A stretch of DNA of 64,000 bases from contig OY856186.1 of the NCBI GenBank assembly GCA_963693315.1, forward strand, positions 73,429,909 through 73,493,908. Direction: 5' to 3'. A program made the translations under genes and the position numbers. The stretch comes from Diogma glabrata (lineage: Eukaryota; Arthropoda; Insecta; Diptera; Cylindrotomidae). This document shows, one piece after another, positions 27,201 to 32,818 of the stretch; positions within the stretch are counted from its first letter, which is position 1; each line of letters opens with the position of its first letter. The notes under the pieces were generated by a model. The model saw only the letters and a list, made by a program, of their open reading frames with translations, did no database searches and had not been told where the DNA came from.

Positions 27201-28048
27201 ACTTTTTCCATCTTCAAGATCATCTAAGGTTGATAATTTTTTACCATCTAACGTTAAAATATTTCGTACTGCTCCTGGTAATTTCACATTATCTTCTAAT
27301 AAACGAGTTAGATCTTCCGTAAGACTATCAAAGGACCTAGTATTTCCAAAACAAAGGTAAAGAATATAAATATAGAATTACTGACTTTATAGTTTATTAT
27401 CTTATCTAACTATTCAAGTATCACAAAAACATGTAGATAATATGTTTGTTTATAATTTAAAAGAAATTACAATATTAATTTGATATCAGCAGTTAATTAA
27501 AATAATCACTATTTACTATCGCTTCTGTATACATACTATTTAATTTTGTATTTTTTATATCATAACAGAACAAATATTTTGATTTTACAAGTATGCATTA
27601 TTAATACACAATTGAAAGTAGCCATTAAGTTATAATCGGAAATTTAAGAAATAATGATTGAACAAAATTGTTTGAACAAATGTTCAATGTCAGAATTTTA
27701 ATATTACAAAGCCTAATTTCCAGTTTGTCTAAATATTTAATTCAATTTTAAAATTTGGTTAAAGCCAAACAATTATTTGTATTTAACAAATAAAAACTAT
27801 ATGTTATATTAAATGACATACCTGTATCGTTCATTTGAAACAGGAATAACAAATCCAGAATAAAATTTGTCTCCATTACGATAGAATCGTACCCGTTTTG
27901 CTTTTTTTGTTGATGTTCGAGTACTCGATATTCGTTTTTTTAATGTATTTGTTCGATGTCCAATATCTAATTCATTTAGTTCTTTTTCTAATTCTGAACT
28001 GGTGCGGCTATTGCTACGACTAAGCGTACTCTGTGTGCTCTCTTCCAT
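5451..28048 (-). CDS. DCLK: Doublecortin-like Ser/Thr protein kinase (DCLK), five coding exons
   Basis: Spliced gene: 28048-27822, 27336-27112, 15188-15074, 15001-14584, 6235-5451. The pieces total 1770 nt, giving 589 residues plus TGA, and every junction is GT-AG with matching phase. Residues about 51-137 form the first doublecortin domain and about 176-255 the second. Residues 322 to about 585 form a kinase domain with glycine loop IGDGNFAVV, catalytic Lys351, alphaC Glu368, HRD Asp443, DFG Asp466 and APE 488-490. The family binds microtubules through the doublecortin domains and has a CaMK-type kinase; this is family knowledge, as is the neuronal and cytoskeletal role. Nothing in the frame is broken. 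The protein is somewhat shorter than many animal DCLKs because the N-terminus and linker are short. An acceptor-like AG just upstream of the ATG suggests a separate 5'UTR exon, so the true promoter is probably outside the annotated CDS. A sole kinase (CaMK-like) identity is ruled out by the doublecortin exons. Confidence 0.95.
6655..8240 (+). repeat. Family A repeat, longest copy
   Basis: About 1.6 kb made of three related subunits of about 450-600 bp. Each has a sequence like TTGATGAAACTTTGG, a line such as GGTGCGGGGTCC, and a pair of CACTTCCGGT-like motifs (6940-6962, 7380-7401, 7998-8017). The 5' end is GT-rich (GTGTGTGCGCGGGTGG) and the 3' end reads ATGCATCAGCGTCACAATA. There is no coding content; short ORFs here are not conserved. 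Other copies: 1330-1700, 46382-46490, 48450-49240, 51600-51840, 52255-53150, 54470-55290, 56036-56135. Confidence 0.85.
8241..9979. other. DCLK intron 4 sequence without recognisable feature
   Basis: Mixed composition, noncoding in both strands as far as I can see. 9368-9660 has overlapping ORFs on both strands and a higher GC content; it may be old LINE sequence but I find no motif. Confidence 0.35.
9980..10047 (-). pseudogene. tRNA-Lys(CTT)-like pseudogene
   Basis: The minus strand reads TAGTTCAATTGGTAGAGCG (D arm, box A), then the anticodon loop CTCTTAA with anticodon CTT, then GGTTCGAGTAT (box B). About 8 bases of the variable loop and T stem are missing. The acceptor strands do not pair well. 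The 3' end is followed by TCCA. It resembles eukaryotic tRNA-Lys but cannot fold normally; a tRNA-derived retroposon head is possible. Confidence 0.7.
11150..11750 (+). pseudogene. RTE-like LINE endonuclease relic
   Basis: [24 protein letters not shown] near 11168-11240 matches the start of an RTE-type endonuclease. [21 protein letters not shown] near 11516-11578 followed by [17 protein letters not shown] matches its DFNAK-type catalytic block. Stops and a frameshift break it. A related fragment at about 10710-10840 ([20 protein letters not shown]) is a second piece of the same domain. Confidence 0.75.
11796..11933. mobile_element. MITE-like palindrome
   Basis: Ends TTTTCGACTGTACCGAA with its inverted copy. 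TTCCAACACCGAATTATCGA recurs inverted further in. The left arm has a 12-15-bp extra piece. A single diverged arm of the same family is at 39067-39103. Confidence 0.7.
12973..13193. mobile_element. MITE with 69-bp terminal inverted repeats and TA flanks
   Basis: Starts AAGTTGTTAGATAAACC and ends with its reverse complement. The arms match over about 69 bp with two differences. TA is on both sides (12971-12972 and 13194-13195), which suggests movement by a Tc1/mariner-type transposase. Confidence 0.8.
13458..13621. mobile_element. MITE-like palindrome with 70-bp arms
   Basis: Arms begin TGGAAATTTGTTTTAGAAC and end with the reverse complement; they include GAGGGTAASCTTGTCCGAC (S marks a difference). 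About 72 and 71 bp with roughly 8 differences and a short centre. No clear target duplication. Confidence 0.75.
13780..14360 (+). repeat. Family B retroposon-like repeat, copy 1
   Basis: Matches 35705-36345 along its length: AATTACAATATGTGTCACAA, ACAACATGCGTTCTAAGG, TTGAGGATGCTACCGTTGAC, and a 3' end reading CCGTAGATCAAAAATAAAAA. The A-rich tail suggests RNA-mediated copying. No coding potential found. Confidence 0.8.
14584..15001 (-). CDS. DCLK: DCLK coding exon 4: doublecortin domain 2, linker and first kinase strand
   Basis: Begins [21 protein letters not shown], which completes the second doublecortin domain. A linker of about 65 residues follows (residues 256-321), with a basic stretch ending in PKPKMP. 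The exon ends [10 protein letters not shown] at the glycine-rich loop of the kinase. The donor GTAAGA starts at 14583 and the acceptor TTTCAG lies at 15002-15007. The linker is where DCLK proteins are usually cleaved or alternatively spliced (family knowledge). Confidence 0.93.
15074..15188 (-). CDS. DCLK: DCLK coding exon 3: start of doublecortin domain 2
   Basis: Short exon too small for a simple ORF scan, found by looking for the missing start of the second doublecortin domain. It encodes residues 151-189, ending [16 protein letters not shown], the canonical first strand of a second doublecortin repeat. The acceptor is TTACAG before 15188 and the donor GTAACA from 15073. It joins exon 4 in phase 0 across a 72-bp intron. 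Confidence 0.92.
15728..15806 (-). repeat. tRNA-derived SINE-like head
   Basis: The minus strand has TAGCCTAGTGG (RNA polymerase III box A consensus) and GATTCGAATCC (box B, one mismatch) at normal distance, but no good cloverleaf. A partial second copy lies at 56185-56235 on the minus strand (GTCCTAGTGG). Confidence 0.55.
16190..16620 (-). pseudogene. LINE ORF2 C-terminal fragment
   Basis: The minus strand matches the 3' part of the relic at 22830-23300 over several hundred bases (shared blocks such as GGGTTTGAGATTATAAAT and AAGGTAAGGCATTC on the plus strand). It encodes [13 protein letters not shown], parallel to [13 protein letters not shown] there. No intact frame. Confidence 0.6.
17768..17976. 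mobile_element. Foldback / MITE-like element with internal repeats
   Basis: Arms of about 95-100 bp start CATAAATATGAATTTTGAC. TTCACAATATTGTCAAA or its complement appears four times, and GGTAACGGTAACGATTTT appears once in each arm in inverse order. Confidence 0.75.
18117..19129. other. DCLK intron 2, AT-rich stretch with nothing recognised
   Basis: Runs of A and T and no repeat partner or coding motif seen within this window. Confidence 0.4.
19130..20095 (+). repeat. Tandem array, three units of about 331 bp
   Basis: Units begin with TTTTTGTTGRAGCC at about 19131, 19462 and 19792. Each holds the short hairpin ACTGCAGAGGT with its partner, CAAACGGCCGTTATAACGG, AAGCCTMTAGTTYCTTAACCA and GACCGTGAGAGYGCCGGT (letters other than ACGT mark variation). 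Only A-rich/T-rich runs vary in length. The ORFs across it are not conserved between units. Confidence 0.85.
20110..20133. repeat. (TA)n microsatellite
   Basis: About 24 bp of TA dinucleotides followed by a T tract, directly after the 331-bp array. Confidence 0.9.
20345..20475 (+). repeat. Family B 3' fragment
   Basis: TAGCTAGTGATCTCACTGAT and CCCGTAGATAAAAACTAACA match the 3' end of family B including the A-rich terminus, consistent with 5' truncation. Confidence 0.6.
21114..21257. repeat. Perfect 70-nt hairpin with 4-nt loop
   Basis: Left arm 21114-21183, loop ATGG, right arm 21188-21257. I find no mismatch. The inner part is CCTCGAAAAGAGGACGAGTG; the outer part is repeats of ATATAATTC. 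Confidence 0.9.
22020..22440 (+). pseudogene. LINE ORF1 end / endonuclease start fragment
   Basis: Near 22290-22360 the plus strand reads [19 protein letters not shown], the typical start of a jockey-like endonuclease domain (LVQEPW). The upstream part is probably ORF1 tail but is too decayed to be sure. Confidence 0.45.
22830..24240 (-). pseudogene. LINE ORF2 relic (RT to C-terminus)
   Basis: From high to low coordinates on the minus strand: SNYRPISVL near 24110-24135; [15 protein letters not shown] and a degenerate FADD (FANAH) near 23740-23810; [17 protein letters not shown] near 23540-23595; and the C-terminal motif [16 protein letters not shown] near 23150-23210. A long hairpin (23276-23392) interrupts it. 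Confidence 0.7.
23276..23392. repeat. Perfect 54-nt hairpin with 9-nt loop inside a LINE relic
   Basis: Left arm 23276-23329 and right arm 23339-23392, without mismatch. It is followed by two more copies of GAGCATATATC. The left arm belongs to the LINE sequence, so the right arm is the inverted duplicate. Confidence 0.88.
24712..24998. repeat. Diverged inverted repeat
   Basis: The left arm (GTATCTCAAGAATTGCTTGA end) and right arm (AAGTAGTTCTTGAGATACGT start) pair over about 85 bp with many differences. It is probably an old MITE. Confidence 0.55.
25000..27111. other. DCLK intron 2, AT-rich stretch before exon 2
   Basis: Noncoding by eye. Two spots with higher GC (25255-25330) do not give a domain. 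The ORF at 26754-26975 has no recognisable motif. Confidence 0.4.
27112..27336 (-). CDS. DCLK: DCLK coding exon 2: remainder of doublecortin domain 1
   Basis: Encodes residues 76-150 and the first two bases of codon 151. [15 protein letters not shown] and [13 protein letters not shown] are the conserved core and C-terminal strand of the first doublecortin domain, followed by the linker into domain 2. The acceptor is TACTAG before 27336 and the donor is GTAAGT from 27111. The intron on the upstream side is only 485 bp; the downstream one is 11.9 kb. Confidence 0.93.
27822..28048 (-). CDS. DCLK: DCLK coding exon 1: N-terminus and start of doublecortin domain 1
   Basis: Encodes residues 1-75 and two bases of codon 76. 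The N-terminus is Ser/Thr-rich (residues 1-20), then acidic, then basic (residues 37-52). It is followed by [13 protein letters not shown], the typical first strand of a doublecortin domain. The exon ends at ACAG with a GTATG donor at 27821. The ATG at 28046-28048 is chosen because it is the only in-frame Met before the domain. The sequence upstream on the minus strand reads TTTTAATTTTAG directly before AATG, which looks like a 3' splice site, so a noncoding first exon further upstream is likely. Confidence 0.93.
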
Positions 28049-28429
28049 TCTAAAATTAAAACAAAATTATATACAGAAATTAGAAATATTTTAAATAAGT
28101 TGTATGCAATAATTTGATCATCAAAAAATAGTTTATTATGTAAATACTATAACTTCGCCTACACGGTTTGTTATATTATAATAATTTTTATTTTTCTCAT
28201 TCAGAATTTATAATTAATGTCAATTTTTATCTCAAATGGACGAGTAGAATAATATTCATATATGAGTAAAGTGTGTCGCAAAATGAACGGTTTGAATTTA
28301 AAAAAATTTGCAACGCTGATACATAGGTAAAAATACAGCACCGGGGTCGAGTCTGAAACTGAAAATTGCACACACAAACAAAAATTTGCAAAAATTAGTG
28401 CTAGCAGTGCACAGGATGCGTAAATGCGT

Positions 28430-29143
28430 TTCTACTAATAAGGTAGACATCCTATACACACAGGAGGTCTACAGAGTGAGTGCGGTGGCAACTGTTCTGG
28501 AAATAAACACAGAATATACCACATAAGTACCCAAACACCAGCATAAAAGTCATAACCCACTCACAATTCACAAATCCTTACTGTATAGTGGTTAGATATC
28601 CTAATGGACGGTTTCATTGAGTTAACGTCTATTGTCAGTTTCGCAAGCCTATCGTGGACCATTTAAAAAAACCACATGAAACTAAAGCATATAAGAGGTC
28701 CAGTAATAATTATCAGTGACTTTAACTCTCAATCGAAAATGTGGTTCGATCGTATCATTGATAGTAGAGGTCACAAACTTGAGGATTTCATCTGTCGACG
28801 GTAGTTTCTTTGTGCCAACAAATCTAGAAATCTAAGCACATATATGGATACAACGACGAGTCGTAAGTAGACATTTTCTTAGTGTCGCATAATACGATAA
28901 AGCGTATAAATCACTGGAAAGTTCATGAGTGCTGGCGAGGTCATACTAGATGCCTGTCAAGATGCTATACCACACAAATCAAATTGTATTAAAACAAATG
29001 GGGCAATGTGTTGGATCTATGATCTAACTTATCTCAAAAGTGAGGTTAACCTGGTAAGAAATAAATACAAGAAATAAATTAATACAGATCTGAGGTTGCA
29101 AAAGTAGGCTGCTTATTATAAGAACCTTTGTAACATATAATAT
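28430..29143 (+). mobile_element. Decayed jockey/R1-like LINE, endonuclease portion (5' half)
   Basis: Broken translations match an AP-type endonuclease domain: IIISDFNSQSKMWFDRIID, then RGHKLEDFI around 28700-28800, and later W, DLTYLKSEVNLVRNKY near 29010-29075. Stops and frameshifts are frequent. The relic is cut at 29143 by insertion of element 1 and resumes at 33497. Confidence 0.6.
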
Positions 29144-29201
29144 TGTAATAAACTTCGTCCAGAATGGGTTAATTTTATTTACTCATTCATGAATTAAAAG
29201 T

Positions 29202-29307
29202 TAACTCCTTTTTCAATCTTTTACTTGTATTGCAAATTGTATTGCATAAATTAATGTAAATTAAATTTGTTATACAAATGTTTACATTAATGAATTAAAA
29301 GGAGTTA
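29202..29307. repeat. Nested inverted repeat inside the element 1 LTR
   Basis: Outer arms TAACTCCTTTT and AAAAGGAGTTA; inner arms ATTAATGTAAA and TTTACATTAAT. The same structure is in the 3' LTR at 32877-32982. It lies in U3 upstream of the TATA box. Confidence 0.75.
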
Positions 29308-29454
29308 CCTAATACATTTTGCAGAAATTAAATTTGAGTTCGCTAATACAAATGCAAGTATGAATGAAAACAGGTGTGGCCTATTCAAGATATACAGACT
29401 ACGTAGTATTGATTTCTAGTGGATTATAGAAGTTTCGATTTATTTATTTTTCGA

Positions 29455-29487
29455 TATAAATAAGCAAACAAAAATATCAGAGAGTCA
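29455..29487 (+). promoter_or_regulatory. Putative LTR core promoter of element 1 (TATA box and initiator)
   Basis: TATAAATA at 29455-29462 and TCAGTT with A at 29487, spaced as in insect RNA polymerase II core promoters. The same pair recurs in the 3' LTR. Inferred from sequence only. Confidence 0.5.
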
Positions 29488-29822
29488 GTTTTAATTTTGC
29501 AATTAAAAGTGTTTTACAAATATTCGAAAGTATAAGGAATAATCGGTGGTACTTGAGCCTGGGTACTAATAGTGAAAGAATCTGAACTTAGTGGAATAGT
29601 AAATACAGATTTTACGATTCCGAATATTGTTGATTCAAATTGCGGAAAAGCGGTGAAGTTTATGGTACATAAATTGGAGACCCTGGAATTTATTGTAAGG
29701 AAAAACGGAAGCTGCTGTAATTTGTTGACAAATAAAGTTTGAGATTCTGTTAACTAAAGATCTGTCTTTTTACTGTCGTGTTTGTTCAATAATCTAAAAG
29801 AACCAACGAAGAGTCGTTACAG

Positions 29823-29840
29823 TGGTGTCAGAAGTGGGAT
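29823..29840 (+). other. Primer-binding site of element 1 (tRNA-Leu type)
   Basis: TGGTGTCAGAAGTGGGAT, one base after the LTR. It is the complement of the CCA-tailed 3' end of animal tRNA-Leu(CAG), as I remember that tRNA (ATCCCACTTCTGACACCA). It marks the minus-strand DNA priming site. Confidence 0.75.
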
Positions 29841-29850
29841 TATTGAAACA

Positions 29851-30834
29851 ATGGTCAGGACAGTAAATATTAGTGATCTCAGCCAGACCCAGCTGAAGGA
29901 CGAGTTGAAGAAAAGGAATGCTCCAATCCATGGAACGAGGGCAGAACTTGCATTCCGGCTGCGTAAAGTTTTAGAAGAAGCAGACCAAAACACAGAGGGC
30001 ATAGAGGTAGAGCCGGAGGAAGCTCCTGTCCAGAATGCCCCAGCAATTGATCCGATGATGATGTTGATGAAAGAAATGATGGCACAGCAACAACAACAAT
30101 TTGCTGATATGATGGCCAAACAAGGAAACAATCTGATGGCCCGACAAGAGAAACTGGCAGCAGAACAAAAAGTTCTAGCAGCAGAACAAAAAGTAGAGCA
30201 GCGACAACAATTTGCTGATATGATGGCAAAGCAAGAAAATCTACGTGAAGTAATCGAGTCACGTATATCCAGTGCAGAGGGTAAAATCAACAACATGGAA
30301 AGGGAGCTGCGGAAAGTTACCGAAGAACATGAAGAGAAATTACGCAATCTTTCGAGTGAATTCCGTCAAGAATTAGCACAATTGAAGTCAGGTAACTTGA
30401 TCAATCCATCAGCTAGTTCAGCTCCAGCTAGAGTGAAAATACCTGCGTTTGATGGATCTACATCGTACCAGATATTTAAGATGCAATTTGAGATAGCAAC
30501 AACTGGGGTAGATAACCAGCAAAAAGCAAATGCGCTTATATTGGCATTGAGGGGACCTGCTGCTGAAATTTTGCAGACACTATCAGCGACAGAGCGTGAT
30601 TACAGCAAGCTAATGGAGGCCTTAGAAGTTAGATATGGGGAAAGTCATATGCAAGCTCTCCATCGCCTGCAGCTCAGAACACGAAAACAGGGAGTCAGTG
30701 AAACTTTGCAAGAATTAGAGGCTGACATTGTCAGACTGGTTAATCTGTCATACCCGAACTATAATGCTGAACATCGAGATGAGCTGGCAGCTGATACATT
30801 TATCAATGCTCTTCGAGATATACAAATGAGATGA
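29851..30834 (+). CDS. gag: Gag N-terminal part of element 1 with SAP-like motif, interrupted by a stop
   Basis: 327 residues from the ATG at 29851. The reading frame is open further upstream into the LTR, but this is the first Met after the primer site. Residues about 5-40 (ISDLSQTQLKDELKKRNAP, then AELAFRLRKVL) match a SAP DNA-binding motif. Residues about 60-180 are Gln/Lys/Glu-rich coiled coil with two copies of QQFADMMAKQ. The rest is a retrotransposon Gag core (FDGSTSYQIFKMQFE, HRLQLRTRKQG). The frame stops at 30832 inside the core rather than at a domain boundary, because of a 5-bp tandem duplication. The product continues in the next frame. Confidence 0.88.
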   Translation: MVRTVNISDLSQTQLKDELKKRNAPIHGTRAELAFRLRKVLEEADQNTEGIEVEPEEAPVQNAPAIDPMMMLMKEMMAQQQQQFADMMAKQGNNLMARQEKLAAEQKVLAAEQKVEQRQQFADMMAKQENLREVIESRISSAEGKINNMERELRKVTEEHEEKLRNLSSEFRQELAQLKSGNLINPSASSAPARVKIPAFDGSTSYQIFKMQFEIATTGVDNQQKANALILALRGPAAEILQTLSATERDYSKLMEALEVRYGESHMQALHRLQLRTRKQGVSETLQELEADIVRLVNLSYPNYNAEHRDELAADTFINALRDIQMR

Positions 30835-32807
30835 GAAATCAGCTGTATCTGAGCGGAAAGAAAGTACCTGCGGAAGTCTTAGCATTGGCCCTACAAATGG
30901 AAGCTGGAAAAAGAGCGCTTGCCTTAGATAGAGTACGTAAGACGGAAGTTTCTGAAGAGCCACTAAAAGCAGCGCTTGATGAAGTGATCATGCATGTCAA
31001 AAAGTTGGAAAATAAGCCTGAACGAAATCAACGAAGAAGATCTAGCAGAGTAAGATGCTGGAATTGTGGGCAGTTAGGGCACACCAGACAAGAATGCAAA
31101 ACACGAGTAGCAGCAAAAGAAGGAGTAGTTCCAGGCCGGTTGATGAACCTTTCAAACAAGCAAGTGGATGTCAAAAAGGAAGGAGATTGCCGCGTTGAAC
31201 ACCGGAAGAGAAGGATACATTGTAACGCTGAAGATCTATCAAGAAGACCCTGTGTTGAGGAGCGCAAGTCATATAGCAGGATTGAGAGAAAGGAGGCAAA
31301 TGTCAAAAAAGAAGAAGATTGCCGCGTTGAACAGGGGAAGAGAAGGATGCATTGTAACGCTGAAGATCTTTCTAGAAGGCCCTGTATTGAGGAGCGCAAG
31401 CCATGTAGCAGGACTGAGAGGAAGGAGGCAATGAAAGTTAATCAAATTAAGTTCCAAACTCCTGACGATTGGTGTACCGAGGCAATGAAAAGAGAGCAAC
31501 AAAAGGATCCAGCTGTCGCTCCAATATTGAAATGGAAAACTGAGGGAAGGCGACCGGAGTGGAAAGAGGTAGCACCTTTAAGTACGGAGGTGAAATGCTA
31601 CTGGGCGCAATGGGACTCACTAATTATGGACAACGGGATACTAAAAAGAAAATGGGAGTCCGCTGATGGAAAGAAAGTGTTAAAGCAACTGGTGCTGCCA
31701 TCAAGTCGAGTAGAAGAGGTACTGGGAAAGCTGCATGGAAGTATTTCGGGAGGACACCTGGGAGTCAATAAAACCCTGGCTAAGGTAAGGGAGAGGTTTT
31801 ATTGGGTAAGGTATCGAACCGACGTAGAGCAATGGTGTCGGCGATGTGATACTTGTGCGGCGAGCAAAGGACCAAAAACTAGAACTCGAGGAGAGATGCA
31901 ACAGTACAATGTGGGTGCCCCAATGGAGAGAATTGCTATAGACATCGCGGGGCCATTTCCGGAAACGACAAAAGGTAACAAATACATCATGGTGGTCATT
32001 GATTACTTTACAAAATGGCCGGAAGCTTATGCAATACCGAACCAGGAAGCAGTTACGGTCGCGGAAACATTAGTCAATGAATGGGTTTGCAGATATGGAA
32101 CACCGCTCGAGTTGCATACAGACCAGGGAAGGAATTTCGAATCTCAACTGATGGAAGAGCTGTGCAGAACAGTCGGCATTAGAAAAACACGAACTACACC
32201 TATGAACCCGCAGTCGGATGGCATGGTAGAACGATTCAACCGAACCATGGAAGAACATTTGTCAAAGGTAGTAGAAGCCAACCAAAGAAATTGGGACAAG
32301 GATCTTCCGTTATTCTTGATGGCCTATCGTAGCGCAGTGCACGATACGACAAGTGAAACGCCAGCGAATATCATGTTCGGAAGAGAACTACATCTTCCTA
32401 GTGACATCGAGTTCGGCATCCCTGGAGGTCTGGCATCCACAAAAACAGATTATGTGGGACAACTAAGGGAGAAGATGAATAAAATCCATCAGCAGGTTCG
32501 AGACCACATTAAGATTGCCAGTGACAAAATGAAAACCAGGTACGACATAAATGCAAATAGTGGCGGTTTTCAAGAAGGAGAATTGGTATGGCTATACAAC
32601 CCCAGAAGAACTAAGGGAAGATTACCCAAGCTGCAGCCAGATTGGGAAGGCCCATATAAAATAATCAAACGAATTAATGATGTCATCTACCGCATACAAA
32701 AGGGACCCCGTACCAAGATGAAAGTGATACATCTGCAAAGGTTGGCACCGTACCAAGGTAACAGCACCAATGCGATATCTGATATTGTTCGGGACGAACA
32801 AAACTAA
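30831..32807 (+). CDS. Gag C-terminus (CCHC) fused to integrase, element 1
   Basis: 658-residue open frame. Residues 1-75 finish the Gag core, and 76-89 are a CCHC knuckle (CWNCGQLGHTRQEC). Residues about 113-200 are two 44-residue repeats ending in a remnant of the RNase H tail (NAEDLSRRPC). Integrase follows: zinc-binding H302, H309, C339 and C342; catalytic D371, D431 and E467 (D,D35E); and a C-terminal WEGPYKII module at about 605. No DTG protease motif and no YxDD reverse transcriptase motif is present. The frame stays open across the deletion, so a Gag-integrase polyprotein could be made apart from the upstream stop. Its stop at 32805 lies just before the purine tract. Confidence 0.9.
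   Translation: MRNQLYLSGKKVPAEVLALALQMEAGKRALALDRVRKTEVSEEPLKAALDEVIMHVKKLENKPERNQRRRSSRVRCWNCGQLGHTRQECKTRVAAKEGVVPGRLMNLSNKQVDVKKEGDCRVEHRKRRIHCNAEDLSRRPCVEERKSYSRIERKEANVKKEEDCRVEQGKRRMHCNAEDLSRRPCIEERKPCSRTERKEAMKVNQIKFQTPDDWCTEAMKREQQKDPAVAPILKWKTEGRRPEWKEVAPLSTEVKCYWAQWDSLIMDNGILKRKWESADGKKVLKQLVLPSSRVEEVLGKLHGSISGGHLGVNKTLAKVRERFYWVRYRTDVEQWCRRCDTCAASKGPKTRTRGEMQQYNVGAPMERIAIDIAGPFPETTKGNKYIMVVIDYFTKWPEAYAIPNQEAVTVAETLVNEWVCRYGTPLELHTDQGRNFESQLMEELCRTVGIRKTRTTPMNPQSDGMVERFNRTMEEHLSKVVEANQRNWDKDLPLFLMAYRSAVHDTTSETPANIMFGRELHLPSDIEFGIPGGLASTKTDYVGQLREKMNKIHQQVRDHIKIASDKMKTRYDINANSGGFQEGELVWLYNPRRTKGRLPKLQPDWEGPYKIIKRINDVIYRIQKGPRTKMKVIHLQRLAPYQGNSTNAISDIVRDEQN
31169..31432 (+). repeat. 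Two in-frame 132-bp tandem repeats at the pol deletion junction
   Basis: Units 31169-31300 and 31301-31432, each 44 codons, diverged at several positions. Each encodes VKKE(G/E)DCRVE, then HCNAEDLSRRPC, then a Cys/Ser/Arg/Glu-rich tail. The HCNAEDLSRRPC part matches the end of RNase H in element 2 (HGNADALSRRPC). Confidence 0.85.
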
Positions 32808-32818
32808 ATGGAGGGCAA
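32808..32818 (+). other. Polypurine tract of element 1
   Basis: ATGGAGGGCAA directly before the 3' LTR. The core TGGAGGG also precedes the 3' LTR of element 2 and survives at 58640-58650 in the decayed copy, so it is probably the plus-strand primer. Confidence 0.7.

Larger units (their letters stand above)
29144..29821 (+). repeat. 5' LTR of element 1
   Basis: 678 bp, identical to the 3' LTR (32819-33496) except one base: A at 29392 against G at 33067. TATAAATA at 29455-29462 lies about 32 bp before an initiator-like TCAGTT (A at 29487), and AATAAA lies at 29731-29736. U3, R and U5 can therefore be placed at roughly 29144-29486, 29487-29755 and the rest; the exact ends of R are inferred. Confidence 0.93.

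Noticed and set aside
29782..29850. Upstream extension of the element 1 gag frame into the LTR
   Set aside because: The ATG at 29782 lies in U5, before the primer-binding site. The frame across the PBS is fortuitous; the ATG at 29851 is the likely Gag start.
29817..30347. 176-residue minus-strand ORF over the element 1 gag
   Set aside because: It is a Ser/Cys/Phe-rich shadow of the plus-strand Gag coiled coil. No motif, and it has the composition expected of an antisense frame.
30826..30835. Programmed -1 frameshift between Gag and the downstream frame of element 1
   Set aside because: No slip heptamer, the position is inside the Gag core, and a 5-bp tandem duplication explains the break fully.
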